Below are positions 9,177-17,849 of a stretch of DNA of 64,000 nt, piece by piece. Each line of letters starts with the position of its first letter. Position 1 is the stretch's first letter. The position numbers and the translations under genes were made by a program. The stretch comes from an uncultured Propionibacteriaceae bacterium (GTDB taxonomy: Bacteria > Actinomycetota > Actinomycetes > Propionibacteriales > Propionibacteriaceae). Location of the stretch: the NCBI GenBank assembly GCA_937965785.1, contig CALCKT010000034.1, forward strand, positions 6,779 to 70,778, written 5' to 3'. The notes below the pieces were generated by a model. The model did not search any database. It was not told where the DNA came from and saw nothing but the letters and a program-made list of their open reading frames with translations.

Positions 9177-9363
9177 GGCGCTGAACCGGGCGTGGGCTGC
9201 CCGGTTTCCACGCGGCAATAAGATGGTTGGTCGTGTGCAACGTCTCAGTGGCACGGGGACGAGGACCGCATGGGTGCGCAGGGCGCGGTGGGTTCACGAC
9301 CGGAACCCGCTGGACATCCTCCGGATGTCGTCACACGAGCCATTGACAGTCGAAGGAGACCCG

Positions 9364-10620
9364 ATGAATCAATCAAAGCCAGAGCGGATCAGCTGGCTGG
9401 ACAGCGCCGAGCATCACAGCTGGCTCGCAAGGCACCGGGAAGCGCTGCTGGACTTCTTCCAACCCGAGGTGGTGCTGCCCGGCGCGGGCTACGCCTACCT
9501 TGACTCGCAGGGCCACGCCCTGCCCCGGCTGGGATCGCAGGTGTGGTTGGGCGCACGAATGCTGCACTGCTTCTCCATAGCAGCCATGCAGGGGCGCCCA
9601 GGTGCCGAGGACGTGGCCCGGCACGGCATCGGTTTTTACCTGAACGGCGCCGGCCGCGACACCGAGCACGGCGGTTGGTTCCCGACCGTCGGAGGCGATT
9701 CCCCCAGTTTCCGCAAGGAACTCTACGGGCAGGCCCACATCCTGCTCGGCGCCAGTTCCGCGACCGCAGCCGGGATTCCCGGGGGCGAGGAGCTGCTGGC
9801 GGCGGCCCTGGACGTCATCGAGAGGTTCTGGGTGGAGGCCGACGGTGCGGGCATTGATGCCTTCGACCGCGAATTCCACCAGGCCGAGCCCTACCGCGGC
9901 CAGAACGCCAACATGCACCTGACGGAGGCCTACCTGGCAGCCTACGAGACGACCGGCGACGAGCGACTCCTGGAACGGGCCGCAAGAATCGCGCATCGCA
10001 TCGCGGGGCGGGCCGCAGACGCCACGGAAGGGGCCTGGCGGCTCCCGGAACACTTCGACGCCACCTGGCGGGAACTCCCCGACCACAACCGCGACGAACT
10101 CCGGCATCCGTTCCGGCCCTACGGCTCCCAGCCCGGGCACTGGCTCGAGTGGTCGAAGCTGCTGCTCCAGCTCCGTGGCCTCGGCGTTCGGGAGGATTGG
10201 TCGCTGGAAGCCTCCCGGAACCTCTTCGACGGCGCATTCCACGACGCCTGGGCGGACAACGGCGGTTTCTGCTACACCGTCGACTGGGACGGGAAACCCG
10301 TGGTGCCGGAGCGGTTCTTCTGGGAGATCACCGAGGGTATCGGCGCGGCCGCAGGGCTGTTCCGCGCCACCGGTGAGCAGCGCTACGAGGACGCCTACCG
10401 TACCCTCTGGACCTACGCCGATGAACACCTCATCGACCACGTGGACGGTTCCTGGTGGCAGGAACTCGACGTGCAGAACCGCCCCGTCACCCACACGTGG
10501 GAGGGCAAACCTGACCTCTACCACGCCTACCAGGCCACCTTCTACGCCCTGCTGCCCGAGAACCGGGGAATAGCCGCCTGGGTGCGCGACCAGCGCCGAG
10601 GCGACATCAAAGCGGGCTGA
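9364..10620 (+). CDS. AGE-family sugar epimerase/isomerase (YihS-like)
   Basis: 418 aa from ATG 9364, preceded by GAAGGAG; the frame runs further upstream without a better start. The sequence is an (alpha/alpha)6-barrel of the N-acylglucosamine 2-epimerase family. His185 (NANMHLTEA), His259 with Glu262 (PGHWLEW) and His387 (DLYHAYQ) match the histidines that perform ring opening and proton exchange in AGE and in the aldose-ketose isomerase YihS. Members interconvert mannose/fructose/glucose, sulfoquinovose or cellobiose; the substrate cannot be fixed from sequence. The gene stands alone between the type VII locus and the convergent ribosomal alpha cluster. Confidence 0.85.
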   Translation: MNQSKPERISWLDSAEHHSWLARHREALLDFFQPEVVLPGAGYAYLDSQGHALPRLGSQVWLGARMLHCFSIAAMQGRPGAEDVARHGIGFYLNGAGRDTEHGGWFPTVGGDSPSFRKELYGQAHILLGASSATAAGIPGGEELLAAALDVIERFWVEADGAGIDAFDREFHQAEPYRGQNANMHLTEAYLAAYETTGDERLLERAARIAHRIAGRAADATEGAWRLPEHFDATWRELPDHNRDELRHPFRPYGSQPGHWLEWSKLLLQLRGLGVREDWSLEASRNLFDGAFHDAWADNGGFCYTVDWDGKPVVPERFFWEITEGIGAAAGLFRATGEQRYEDAYRTLWTYADEHLIDHVDGSWWQELDVQNRPVTHTWEGKPDLYHAYQATFYALLPENRGIAAWVRDQRRGDIKAG

Positions 10621-10645
10621 GTCGGACTGCGAGGTGCCGGTGGAT

Positions 10646-10688
10646 GGTTTCGACACGGGCCGCTCGTTCCTCGCAGCCCGGCTCAACC
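10646..10688 (+). repeat. Dispersed intergenic repeat, copy 1
   Basis: A 43-bp element beginning GGTTTCGACACG and ending CGGCTCAACC lies between the AGE gene and the rplQ terminator. The same element occurs at 46076-46121 in the same orientation and inverted at 45981-46023. Ends are conserved and the middle varies, typical of short palindromic intergenic repeats of high-GC actinobacteria. Function is unknown. Confidence 0.7.
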
Positions 10689-10710
10689 GGTTTGGCTCAC
10701 AGAAACCCGT

Positions 10711-10755
10711 GGAAAACAAAACGGGTAGGCATCCCGGACAAGGATGCCTACCCGT
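10711..10755 (-). terminator. Rho-independent terminator of the alpha cluster
   Basis: A perfect 14-bp stem (10721-10734 with 10742-10755) and 7-nt loop lie 10 bp after the rplQ stop. On the - strand the stem is followed by TTTGTTTTCC (complement of 10711-10720), a proper U-tract. This is the clearest intrinsic terminator in the window. Confidence 0.92.
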
Positions 10756-10765
10756 CGCTTGAGGC

Positions 10766-11146
10766 TCAGGCCTCGGACTTGTTCTCCACCGGCTCGGTGA
10801 CGAGTTCCAGAACCGCCAAGGGCGCGGAATCGCCCTTGCGGATACCGATCTTGGTGATGCGGGTGCAGCCACCGTTACGGCCCTGGAAGGTGGGGGCGAT
10901 CTCCTCGAACAGTTTCGCCACCACATCCCTGTCGGTCACCGACTTCAACACCAGGCGACGGGAGTGGAGGTCGCCGCGCTTGGCCTTGGTGATGAGCTTC
11001 TCGGCCAGCGGCTGGACGCGGCGGGCCTTGGTCTCGGTGGTGGTGATACGGCCGTGCTCGAAGAGCTGGGTGGCCAGGTTGCGCAGGATGAGGCGCTCAT
11101 GGGCGGGGCTGCCACCCAGACGGGGGCCCTTGGTCGGCTTAGGCAT
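10766..11146 (-). CDS. rplQ: 50S ribosomal protein L17
   Basis: 126 aa. The start MPKPTKGPRLGGSPAHE and the internal ARRVQPLAEKLITKAKRGD are diagnostic of bL17, which lines the outer end of the peptide exit tunnel. It ends the alpha cluster, 47 bp after rpoA, and is followed at once by a strong intrinsic terminator. Length matches compact actinobacterial L17, with only a short acidic tail (VENKSEA). Confidence 0.97.
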   Translation of the reverse strand: MPKPTKGPRLGGSPAHERLILRNLATQLFEHGRITTTETKARRVQPLAEKLITKAKRGDLHSRRLVLKSVTDRDVVAKLFEEIAPTFQGRNGGCTRITKIGIRKGDSAPLAVLELVTEPVENKSEA

Positions 11147-11193
11147 TTCTCAATTCTTTCGGTCTGGTTCCGAGCAGCGCTCGGTGTGGGTTC

Positions 11194-12240
11194 TCAGTAC
11201 TGCTCGGTCTCGGCGTAGTCGTCGTCCGCTTCGGCGTCGATGTCCTCTTCGCCCTCGTGCTCCTGGTCGTAGCGTTCGATGGCCTGGATCGGGTCGAAGC
11301 CCGGGGCGGCGTCACGAAGCGCGAGGCCCAGGTTGTGCAGGGTGACCTTGACCTCAAGGATCGACTTGGAGCCGAAGTTGCGGATGTCGAGGAGATCCTC
11401 CTCGGAACGGGCGACGAGCTCACCGACGGTGTGGATGCCCTCGCGTTTGAGGCAGTTGTAGGAGCGAACCGAAAGGTTCAGGTCCTCGACGGGCAGGTTC
11501 AGCGATTCGGCGATCTGCTCATCCACGGGCGAGGGACCCATCTCGATGCCCTCGGCGTTGACGTTGAGTTCACGGGCCAGGCCGAAGAGCTCCACCAGGG
11601 TCCGTCCCGCGGACGCGACGGCATCGCGGGGGGCCATGGACGGCTTGGTCTCGACGTCGATGATGAGACGGTCGAAGTCGGTGCGCTGCGCCACGCGGGT
11701 GGCCTCCACCTTGTAGCTCACCTTCAGCACCGGGGAGTAGATGGAGTCGACGGGGATGCGTCCGATCTCGGCGTCGGGGTCCTTGTTGAGGACACTCGAG
11801 ACGTAGCCCCGGCCGCGTTCGACCACCAGCTCCATCTCGAGTTTGCCGCCTTCGCTGAGGGTGGCGATGTGCAGTTCGGGGTTGTGCACCTCGACTCCGG
11901 CCGGAGGCTGGATGTCGGCCGCGGTGACCTCACCGGCCCCCGCCTTGCGCAGGTACATGACCACGGGCTCGTCCTCCTCGGAGGACAGAACCAGGCTCTT
12001 CAGGTTCAGGATGATCTCGGTGACATCCTCAACCACACCCTCCAGGGTGGAGAACTCGTGCTGATTGCCCTCGATCTTGATGGAGGTCACGGCCGCGCCC
12101 GGGATGGACGACAACAGGGTGCGGCGCATCGAGTTGCCGAGGGTGTAGCCGAAACCAGGTTCGAGGGGCTCGATGATGAACCGCGAACGGTAATCGGAAA
12201 CCGTCTCCTCCGACAAGGTCGGACGCTGTGCGATGAGCAT
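11194..12240 (-). CDS. rpoA: RNA polymerase alpha subunit
   Basis: 348 aa. The chosen ATG at 12240 has GGAAGGAAG just upstream and gives the normal start MLIAQRPTLSEE; the open frame continues about 80 codons further but that part is not alpha-like. The N-terminal dimerisation domain (FGYTLGNSMRRTLLSSIPG) is followed by a linker and an alpha-CTD (LNLPVEDLNLSVRSYNCL, then RNFGSKSILEV) that contacts UP elements and activators. The tail is strongly acidic. It lies between rpsD and rplQ as in other actinobacteria. Confidence 0.98.
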   Translation of the reverse strand: MLIAQRPTLSEETVSDYRSRFIIEPLEPGFGYTLGNSMRRTLLSSIPGAAVTSIKIEGNQHEFSTLEGVVEDVTEIILNLKSLVLSSEEDEPVVMYLRKAGAGEVTAADIQPPAGVEVHNPELHIATLSEGGKLEMELVVERGRGYVSSVLNKDPDAEIGRIPVDSIYSPVLKVSYKVEATRVAQRTDFDRLIIDVETKPSMAPRDAVASAGRTLVELFGLARELNVNAEGIEMGPSPVDEQIAESLNLPVEDLNLSVRSYNCLKREGIHTVGELVARSEEDLLDIRNFGSKSILEVKVTLHNLGLALRDAAPGFDPIQAIERYDQEHEGEEDIDAEADDDYAETEQY

Positions 12241-12371
12241 TTTCTTCCTTCCCGCGCCACCCACTATTTGATGACGCGAATGCCACGACCGGAACCTCTC
12301 CGGCCGCAGGGCCCGGAAACCCGAGCTGGGCCGGCCGGCCTTTGACGTGCCGGCCAGCCTGGTGGCGTCTA

Positions 12372-12977
12372 CTACTTGGAGTAGAGCTCGACGATCATCT
12401 GCTCCTGGACGTCGATCACGATCTGCTCGCGGACGGGGAGCTGGTGAACAAGGATACGCATCCGGTTGGGGCGGGCCTCGAGCCACGCGGGAACGGTGCG
12501 CTCCCCGTGGGTTTCACGAGCCACCACGAGCGGGTGAAGGTTCATCGACTTCTCGGCGACGTCGATGATGTCGTGGGCCTTGACGCGGTACGACGGGATG
12601 TTCACCTTCTTGCCGTTGACGAGGAAGTGCCCGTGCACCACGAGCTGGCGGGCCTGGCGGCGGGTGGCCGCGAAACCTGCACGGTACACGACGTTGTCGA
12701 GACGCGACTCGAGGATCTGCAGCAACGTGTCACCGGTCTTGCCGGGGTGACGGTCCGCTTCCTCGTAGTAACGGCGGAACTGCTTCTCGAGGACGCCGTA
12801 GGCGAAACGTGCCTTCTGCTTCTCCTTGAGCTGCAGCGAGTACTCGGAATCCTTGGTGCGACCGCGACCATGGACACCGGGCGGGTAGGGGCGGCGTTCG
12901 AACGCCTTGTCATTGCCAACCAGGTCGGTCCCGAGGCGACGGGACTTCTTGGTCATGGGGCCGGTGTAACGAGCCAT
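12372..12977 (-). CDS. rpsD: 30S ribosomal protein S4
   Basis: 201 aa. The protein has the S4 RNA-binding domain (SRLDNVVYRAGFA, RQARQLVVHGHFLVNG) and the usual ELYSK-type end. The N-terminus lacks the four zinc-binding cysteines, so it is the zinc-independent form. uS4 starts assembly of the 5' domain of 16S rRNA. The gene sits between rpsK and rpoA; the 131-bp gap before rpoA shows no gene. Confidence 0.98.
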   Translation of the reverse strand: MARYTGPMTKKSRRLGTDLVGNDKAFERRPYPPGVHGRGRTKDSEYSLQLKEKQKARFAYGVLEKQFRRYYEEADRHPGKTGDTLLQILESRLDNVVYRAGFAATRRQARQLVVHGHFLVNGKKVNIPSYRVKAHDIIDVAEKSMNLHPLVVARETHGERTVPAWLEARPNRMRILVHQLPVREQIVIDVQEQMIVELYSK

Positions 12978-13007
12978 TTTCTCTTCAGTCCTTTACTTCT
13001 CGGGCGC

Positions 13008-13412
13008 TCAGACGCGGCGACGCTTCGGCGGGCGGCAGCCGTTGTGCGGCACGGGCGTGACATCGGAGATGGTCCCGACCTCGAGGCCCACGGCGCCCAG
13101 CGAGCGGATCGCGGTCTCACGGCCCGACCCCGGGCCCTTGACGAACACGTCGACGCGCTTCATGCCGTGCTCCATGGCGCGGCGACCGGCGGCCTCGGCG
13201 GCCATCTGGGCGGCGAAGGGGGTCGACTTGCGGGAGCCCTTGAAGCCGACGGTGCCGGCGGAGGCCCAGGAGATCACTGCCCCGTTGGGGTCGGTGATCG
13301 AGATGATCGTGTTGTTGAAGGTGCTCTTGATGTGAGCCTGTCCGGCGAGGACGTTCTTCTTCTCCTTGCGGCGCACCTTGGTCTTGGCGGCCTGCTTGCG
13401 GCTGGTTGCCAT
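13008..13412 (-). CDS. rpsK: 30S ribosomal protein S11
   Basis: 134 aa. Diagnostic stretches are HIKSTFNNTIISITDPNG, WASAGTVGFKGSRKSTPFAA and the C-terminal PHNGCRPPKRRRV. uS11 forms part of the platform and mRNA exit channel of the 30S subunit. It lies 37 bp after rpsM and 30 bp before rpsD in the same orientation. Confidence 0.98.
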   Translation of the reverse strand: MATSRKQAAKTKVRRKEKKNVLAGQAHIKSTFNNTIISITDPNGAVISWASAGTVGFKGSRKSTPFAAQMAAEAAGRRAMEHGMKRVDVFVKGPGSGRETAIRSLGAVGLEVGTISDVTPVPHNGCRPPKRRRV

Positions 13413-13449
13413 CAGTAGTCAAATCTCCTGTCTCAGCTCACCGCGCGGG

Positions 13450-13824
13450 TCAGCGTGCCTTCTTCTTGCCGGCCACGGCCTTCTTCTTGCCCTTGCGGGT
13501 GCGCGCATTGGTGCGGGTGCGCTGACCACGGACCGGGAGGCCACTGCGGTGGCGACGGCCCTGGTAGTTGCCGATCTCGACCTTGCGGCGGATGTCGGCG
13601 GCAACGGTACGACGGAGGTCACCCTCGATCTCGTAGTTGCCCTCGATGTGGTCACGCAGCGCGACGAGCTGTTCGTCGGTGAGCTGGTGGACACGGAGAT
13701 CGCCGCTGACACCGGTGGCGGCGAGGGTCTCGGCGGCGCGGGTGCGGCCGATCCCGAAGATGTAGGTGAGTGCGACCTCCAGGCGCTTGTCGCGCGGCAG
13801 GTCAACACCAACGAGGCGTGCCAT
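13450..13824 (-). CDS. rpsM: 30S ribosomal protein S13
   Basis: 124 aa. MARLVGVDLPRDKRLEVALT, the helix-two-turn-helix segment, and RHRSGLPVRGQRTRTNART are typical of uS13, which touches the P-site tRNA and forms bridges to the 50S subunit. The C-terminus ends in a Lys-rich tail (KGKKKAVAGKKKAR). It begins the rpsM-rpsK-rpsD-rpoA-rplQ run. The 251 bp between it and rpmJ contain no gene and no convincing promoter. Confidence 0.98.
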   Translation of the reverse strand: MARLVGVDLPRDKRLEVALTYIFGIGRTRAAETLAATGVSGDLRVHQLTDEQLVALRDHIEGNYEIEGDLRRTVAADIRRKVEIGNYQGRRHRSGLPVRGQRTRTNARTRKGKKKAVAGKKKAR

Positions 13825-14075
13825 GTTCTACCTTTCAGTGTTTCCGGTCCCTGTGGGCTTCCGTCCGGTCAGATCGGGGACCGCGAAGGTGTGTGGCGTG
13901 TCGCGTCCCCTCCTGGCGCGCGGCGGTTCTCTATCCGCCGCAGAGGGGCCTTGGCCTTCGTCCAAGGGTCGGGAGTCACCGTTCGGCGGCCCTTGCGATC
14001 ACGTTGTGTTCAATTGTCTGGCGGGCTGGGCGACCTGCCCCGTTCCGCGATGTTCTGCGAACCCTCGCCGGGCTT

Positions 14076-14189
14076 TCAGCCCTGGCGCTGCTTGTGGCGC
14101 GGGTTGTCGCAGATCACCATCACACGACCGTGCCGGCGAATGACCTTGCACTTGTCGCAGATCTTCTTGACGCTCGGCTGAACCTTCAT
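14076..14189 (-). CDS. rpmJ: 50S ribosomal protein L36 (zinc-binding type)
   Basis: 37 aa. The start is the ATG at 14189 (MKVQPSVKKICDKCKV); the longer open frame upstream is not L36-like. Cys11, Cys14, Cys27 and a following His (NPRHKQ) form the zinc site, so this is the zinc-dependent (C+) paralogue. bL36 stabilises 23S rRNA near the GTPase centre. It follows infA, with a hairpin between the two. Confidence 0.96.
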   Translation of the reverse strand: MKVQPSVKKICDKCKVIRRHGRVMVICDNPRHKQRQG

Positions 14190-14367
14190 TCGAGCAACCT
14201 TTTCAATCAGCGACTGGGCAGTTCCCTGCCCAATCTGTGGTGGATGTGCTGGCCGCCGGAAAACCACGACCGCCGCAGGCGCGCGGCAGCATCCGGGCAT
14301 GGACGACCGACGACAAAGCCTACGTCACGTCCCCGGTTTTCGCCAAACGGGCACGGCAAAAGAGGGA

Positions 14368-14388
14368 CGCCCGGCCGTGGGCCGGGCG
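14368..14388 (-). terminator. Hairpin after infA
   Basis: A perfect 9-bp GC stem (14368-14376 with 14380-14388) with a 3-nt loop lies 29 bp downstream of the infA stop. On the - strand it is followed by TCCCTCTTTT. It looks like a partial terminator or attenuator between infA and rpmJ. Confidence 0.6.
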
Positions 14389-14417
14389 TTGGGATTTTCG
14401 AGTCTGGACCCGCTTGG

Positions 14418-14639
14418 TCACTTGTGCCGGTACACGATGCGACCACGGGTGAGGTCGTAGGGGGAAAGCTCGACGACCACTCGGTCGGCGGGCAGGATGC
14501 GGATGTAGTGCTGGCGCATTTTTCCGCTGATGGTGGTCAGGACCTTGTGCCCGTTGGGCAGTTCAACGCGAAACATTGCGTTGGGCAGCGCCTCGACCAC
14601 GGTACCCTCGAGTTCGAGGGCTCCTTCTTTCTTCGCCAT
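14418..14639 (-). CDS. infA: Translation initiation factor IF-1
   Basis: 73 aa, a single S1/OB-fold domain: EGTVVEALPNAMFRVELPNG, SGKMRQHYIRILPADRV and the end GRIVYRHK. IF-1 occupies the A site of the 30S subunit during initiation. It is first in the run infA-rpmJ-rpsM, separated from map by three unrelated genes, and has its own candidate promoter at 14703-14731. Confidence 0.98.
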   Translation of the reverse strand: MAKKEGALELEGTVVEALPNAMFRVELPNGHKVLTTISGKMRQHYIRILPADRVVVELSPYDLTRGRIVYRHK

Positions 14640-14702
14640 GTGCTCTCATTCGTCAGTGGAACCCGGTTTCCGGCAGCGGCAAACAGCCGCAGTACCGCAA
14701 GC

Positions 14703-14731
14703 AGTTTACGCGGCGCCCTGCGGCACCCCAA
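14703..14731 (-). promoter_or_regulatory. Candidate promoter of infA
   Basis: On the - strand TTGGGG (14726-14731) and TAAACT (14703-14708) are separated by 17 bp and lie 64 bp before the infA start. Spacing and the TAnAnT-like -10 fit a housekeeping sigma factor. Not experimentally supported. Confidence 0.45.
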
Positions 14732-14779
14732 ATCCGCCCCGGCCCGGTCGCCCTAACCGCCGGGCCGTAACGTTGCCCC

Positions 14780-15064
14780 ATGCAGTACTTCGCCGTTCAC
14801 TACACCTATGTCGACGACGCCGAGCTCATCGCCCGTCACCGCCCCGATCACCGGGCCTTCCTGTCGGGATTGACCGACAAGGGACTCGTCGCGGGTGGTG
14901 CCTACCCCGATGCCACTCCCCCGTCAGCCCTCCTCGTGGTCAGGGCCGAGAGCGCCGAGGCCGTTTCCGAACTGCTCGCTGGAGACCCGTTCCGGGCCAA
15001 CAAGGTGCTGGCCGACGTCCGAATCGTCCACTGGACCCCGGTGATCGGGATCTTCGCGGAGTAG
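14780..15064 (+). CDS. YciI-like domain protein
   Basis: 94 aa from ATG 14780. The pattern MQYFAVHYTYVDD, HRPDHRAFLSGLTDKGL, GGAYPDA and DPFRANKVLADVRI is that of the YCII family, small ferredoxin-like dimers. The conserved His-Asp pair (RPDH, residues 21-24) is present. Biochemical roles of YCII proteins are mostly unknown; some act as dehydrohalogenase-like enzymes. It is divergent from infA and nearly touches the convergent hydrolase gene. Confidence 0.85.
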   Translation: MQYFAVHYTYVDDAELIARHRPDHRAFLSGLTDKGLVAGGAYPDATPPSALLVVRAESAEAVSELLAGDPFRANKVLADVRIVHWTPVIGIFAE

Positions 15065-15073
15065 CTTCCGCGC

Positions 15074-16000
15074 TCAGGTCCTGGCCAGGCGCGCCCCGAG
15101 CCAAGAGACGAGATCCGCGCAGACCTCCTTGACGTTGATCTCGTGGAACAGCTCGTGGCGTGCCCCCGGGTAGAGCTTGAGCGTGACATCCCCCAGGCCC
15201 ACCCGGCGGTACTGTTCGGCCACCGATTCGATGTTCACCGCCAACGGATCGGCCTCCCCGGAGCAGATGAGAACCGGCAACCCGGGACGGACACGGGCCA
15301 CATTGTCCGGGTTTCCCGCCCAGCGCGTACCCTCCAGCAGGTTCACGAACAGCTCTGCCGCCGGCGTGAACCCGCAGCGCGGATCCGCCAGGTAGGCATC
15401 CACCCAGGTCTCGTCGCGGGTCAGCCAGTCCGCCTCGGTGCGGTTCGGCCGGAAGGCGGCGTTGTAGCCCCCGAAGGACAGCCGCCGGAGCAGTTCGCTG
15501 CGATACCTGGCCCCGCATACCCGCGACACGACCCACGCCAAGCCATGGGCCATCATCCCGACCAGACCGGGCTCGGCAATCGTCCCCGAGAGCACCAGTC
15601 CCGCGAGTTGCTGCGAGTTCTCAATGGCGTAGCAGCGCGCCATTATCGAACCCATGGAGTGCCCGAGCAGGAACACCGGCACCCCGGGGTGGGCCTTCTC
15701 AGCGAATGCGATGACGGTTCCGAGGTCACCCACCGCCTTCGCCCAGCCATCCTCGGCGGCGAAGAACCCGAGCTGCGTCATGTCGGGGGCGGTCCAGCCG
15801 TGCCCGCGATGATCAGCCGCATACATCACGAACCCCTGCTCCACCACGGAGGCGGCCAGCTCACCGTAGACGCCGCCGTGTTCGGCCAGTCCGTGCGCCA
15901 GCACGAGCACCCCCACCGGTTCCTCGTCAGGCAGCCAGACCCGGGTGTGGAGGGGGTGGTTGTCGAAGGCTGGGATCACACGAAGGCCGGGCTCGCTCAT
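15074..16000 (-). CDS. Alpha/beta hydrolase, monoacylglycerol-lipase-like
   Basis: 308 aa, cytosolic, no signal peptide. The nucleophile elbow is GHSMG with Ser115; Asp251 (GEADPLA) and His282 (GARHELFHE) complete the triad. The HG pair at 36-37 builds the oxyanion hole. The start (NHPLHTRVWLPDEEPVGVLVLAHG) is typical of the serine aminopeptidase S33/Hydrolase_4 group that includes monoacylglycerol lipase and lysophospholipase. Substrate is likely a lipid ester. The gene lies inside the interrupted ribosomal superoperon next to a DUF1707 gene and is unrelated to translation. Confidence 0.85.
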   Translation of the reverse strand: MSEPGLRVIPAFDNHPLHTRVWLPDEEPVGVLVLAHGLAEHGGVYGELAASVVEQGFVMYAADHRGHGWTAPDMTQLGFFAAEDGWAKAVGDLGTVIAFAEKAHPGVPVFLLGHSMGSIMARCYAIENSQQLAGLVLSGTIAEPGLVGMMAHGLAWVVSRVCGARYRSELLRRLSFGGYNAAFRPNRTEADWLTRDETWVDAYLADPRCGFTPAAELFVNLLEGTRWAGNPDNVARVRPGLPVLICSGEADPLAVNIESVAEQYRRVGLGDVTLKLYPGARHELFHEINVKEVCADLVSWLGARLART

Positions 16001-16049
16001 GGCTAGAGACTACTCAGCCCCGCACCGCTTCGAACCCACGGTTCCCTGC

Positions 16050-16421
16050 TCAGAGCAGCCACAACAGAAGGACGGCCACGATGGCCAGCAGGGTCACGAC
16101 GCCCGCCACGGCCCCGACCGCCACCATGCCGATTCGCGCCGGGGCGCGGATCTCGCCGGTCTGTCCCGCCGGGAGTTTTCCCTCCCCGACGATCGCGGGG
16201 GTCTCGAGGGCCGCAGCCGGGAGCTGTTCCACCACGGGAACCAGCTCACCCAGGGTCTTCGCGCCGTAGATCACGTCCATTGACTGCTGGTAGGAATCCG
16301 ATTCCAGCCGGCCGTCGGCGAAGGCGTCCGAAACCCGCTTGGACAGAGCCTCCCGTTCCTTCTCGCCGACCGGTTCGTCAGCGCGTTGAAGGTACCGGGA
16401 GGAGGGTGGCAGCTTGCTCAT
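16050..16421 (-). CDS. DUF1707 domain membrane protein
   Basis: About 123 aa from ATG 16421; a start at 16451 would add ten residues, and neither has a strong ribosome-binding site. Residues 8-70 (SSRYLQ, EREALSKRVSDAFADGRLES, YGAKTLGELVPVVEQLP) are the actinobacterial DUF1707 domain, which is usually fused to membrane segments. One hydrophobic helix ends the protein (VAGVVTLLAIVAVLLLWLL). DUF1707 proteins are thought to be membrane-linked regulators, but no function is established. It lies 26 bp beyond the map stop. Confidence 0.8.
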   Translation of the reverse strand: MSKLPPSSRYLQRADEPVGEKEREALSKRVSDAFADGRLESDSYQQSMDVIYGAKTLGELVPVVEQLPAAALETPAIVGEGKLPAGQTGEIRAPARIGMVAVGAVAGVVTLLAIVAVLLLWLL

Positions 16422-16447
16422 GCGATCAATGGTAGAAGTCCTGCACG

Positions 16448-17275
16448 TCACCCGTTGAGCGGCCCGAAAGGAGCACCGCGCGCGGCCAGTTCCTTCTCTC
16501 CCCCGTCGGGTTCCGTGAGCACCCAGAGCCCGTGTTCAGTGATGGCCACGGTGTTCTCCCAGTGGGCTCCGCGTTTCCCATCGCGGCTGCGCACCGTCCA
16601 GTCGTCGGATGCGACCACCGTCTGGTGCAGCCCGAGGGTCAGCATGGGTTCGACCGCGATGGCCATCCCCACCCCGAGACGCGGGTTGGGGCGGAACCTG
16701 AACTGGTTCGGGACATCCGGGTCCATGTGCATCCGGGAACCGATCCCGTGTCCCGTGTAGTCGCGCAACGACCCGTAGCGGCGCGGCTGGCACTTGACGG
16801 ACTGCTCGATGGCCCGCGACACATCCCCGACGCGACCGCCGTCGCGGATCGCTGCTATGCCGGCCCACATGGCCTGACGGGTGGCCTCTATCATCTCGAC
16901 GTCCTCCGTCCGGGCCTCCCCGACGACGAAGCTGCGGGCAGCGTCGCCGTGCCAGCCCTCCAGCACGGCACCGAAATCGATGGAGACGAGATCGCCGTCA
17001 CGGATCACCCGGTTCCCCGGAATGCCGTGGACCAGTTCGTCGTTCACGGATATGCACGCAACCCCGGGAAACGGCGTGCCGTACTCGGCGCCGTAGCCCA
17101 GGAAGTTCGAGGTCGCCCCGTGCTCGGCCAGGACATTCCGACCCACCGCATCGATCTCGGCGGTGGTGATGCCCACCACGGCGGCCTCCTGCATCCGGCG
17201 CAGGCCCTCTGCCACGACCAGTCCCGCGGCGCGCATCTTCCTCAGTTGTTCGGGCGTCTTGATCTCTATCGACAT
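16448..17275 (-). CDS. map: Methionine aminopeptidase, type I
   Basis: 275 aa from ATG 17275, 1 bp after the adk stop. The five metal ligands of the pita-bread fold are present: Asp100, Asp111, His176 (YTGHGIG), Glu209 (AVEPML) and Glu240 (HWENTVA); His83 (LVHGIPG) is the substrate-side histidine. The enzyme removes the initiator methionine from nascent proteins. There is no N-terminal zinc-finger extension. It belongs to the secY-adk-map operon. Confidence 0.96.
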   Translation of the reverse strand: MSIEIKTPEQLRKMRAAGLVVAEGLRRMQEAAVVGITTAEIDAVGRNVLAEHGATSNFLGYGAEYGTPFPGVACISVNDELVHGIPGNRVIRDGDLVSIDFGAVLEGWHGDAARSFVVGEARTEDVEMIEATRQAMWAGIAAIRDGGRVGDVSRAIEQSVKCQPRRYGSLRDYTGHGIGSRMHMDPDVPNQFRFRPNPRLGVGMAIAVEPMLTLGLHQTVVASDDWTVRSRDGKRGAHWENTVAITEHGLWVLTEPDGGEKELAARGAPFGPLNG

Positions 17276-17276
17276 C

Positions 17277-17849
17277 TCAGGCCTTGTGCGCCGCCACCGC
17301 ATCGAGCATCCGCTGCCGCACCTCCTCGACGGTGCCCGTGCCCTCGATCTCCACCAGCAAACCCTGCCGCTCGTAGTGGAACAACAGCGGTGCGGTCTGG
17401 CCCGCGTAGACCTCCATGCGACGCCTGATGGTGTCCTCGTTGTCGTCCGTCCGCCCCTCCTTCTGGGCCCGGTCCAGAAGGCGCGCGACCAGCTCATCGG
17501 GCTCCACCACCAATGAGACCACCGCGTTGAGGCCCCGTCGCTGGCGGGAGAGATGCCGGTCCAGGAAGTGCACCTGGTGCATGGTTCGTGGGAACCCGTC
17601 GAGGAGGAAACCGGATGCGCAGTCCTCCTCGGCCAGCCGGTCGGCGACGATGGCCTCCGTCACGTCATCGGAGACGTACTCCCCGGCCTCGATGAGGGCC
17701 TTGATCTTGACGCCCAGTTCGGTGGCGTTGCGGATGTTGGCGCGGAAAATGTCGCCCGTTGAAATGGCTGGCACCGAGTACGCCTCGGCCAGCGCTGTCG
17801 ACTGGGTGCCCTTGCCTGCTCCGGGGGCGCCCATGATGAGCATTCTCAC
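17277..17849 (-). CDS. adk: Adenylate kinase, short-LID form
   Basis: 190 aa. P-loop GAPGAGKGT (7-15), NMP-binding region (AISTGDIFRANI), and FLLDGFPRT are typical. The LID is the short form (EGRTDDNEDTIRRRM) without zinc cysteines, as in actinobacteria. The enzyme balances AMP, ADP and ATP. Its ATG overlaps the secY stop (ATGA, 17846-17849), so the two are translationally coupled. Confidence 0.97.
   Translation of the reverse strand: MRMLIMGAPGAGKGTQSTALAEAYSVPAISTGDIFRANIRNATELGVKIKALIEAGEYVSDDVTEAIVADRLAEEDCASGFLLDGFPRTMHQVHFLDRHLSRQRRGLNAVVSLVVEPDELVARLLDRAQKEGRTDDNEDTIRRRMEVYAGQTAPLLFHYERQGLLVEIEGTGTVEEVRQRMLDAVAAHKA

Noticed and set aside
11257..13418. Long + strand frames across rpoA, rpsD and rpsK
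   Set aside because: They span several true genes on the other strand and show no ribosome-binding site or family features.
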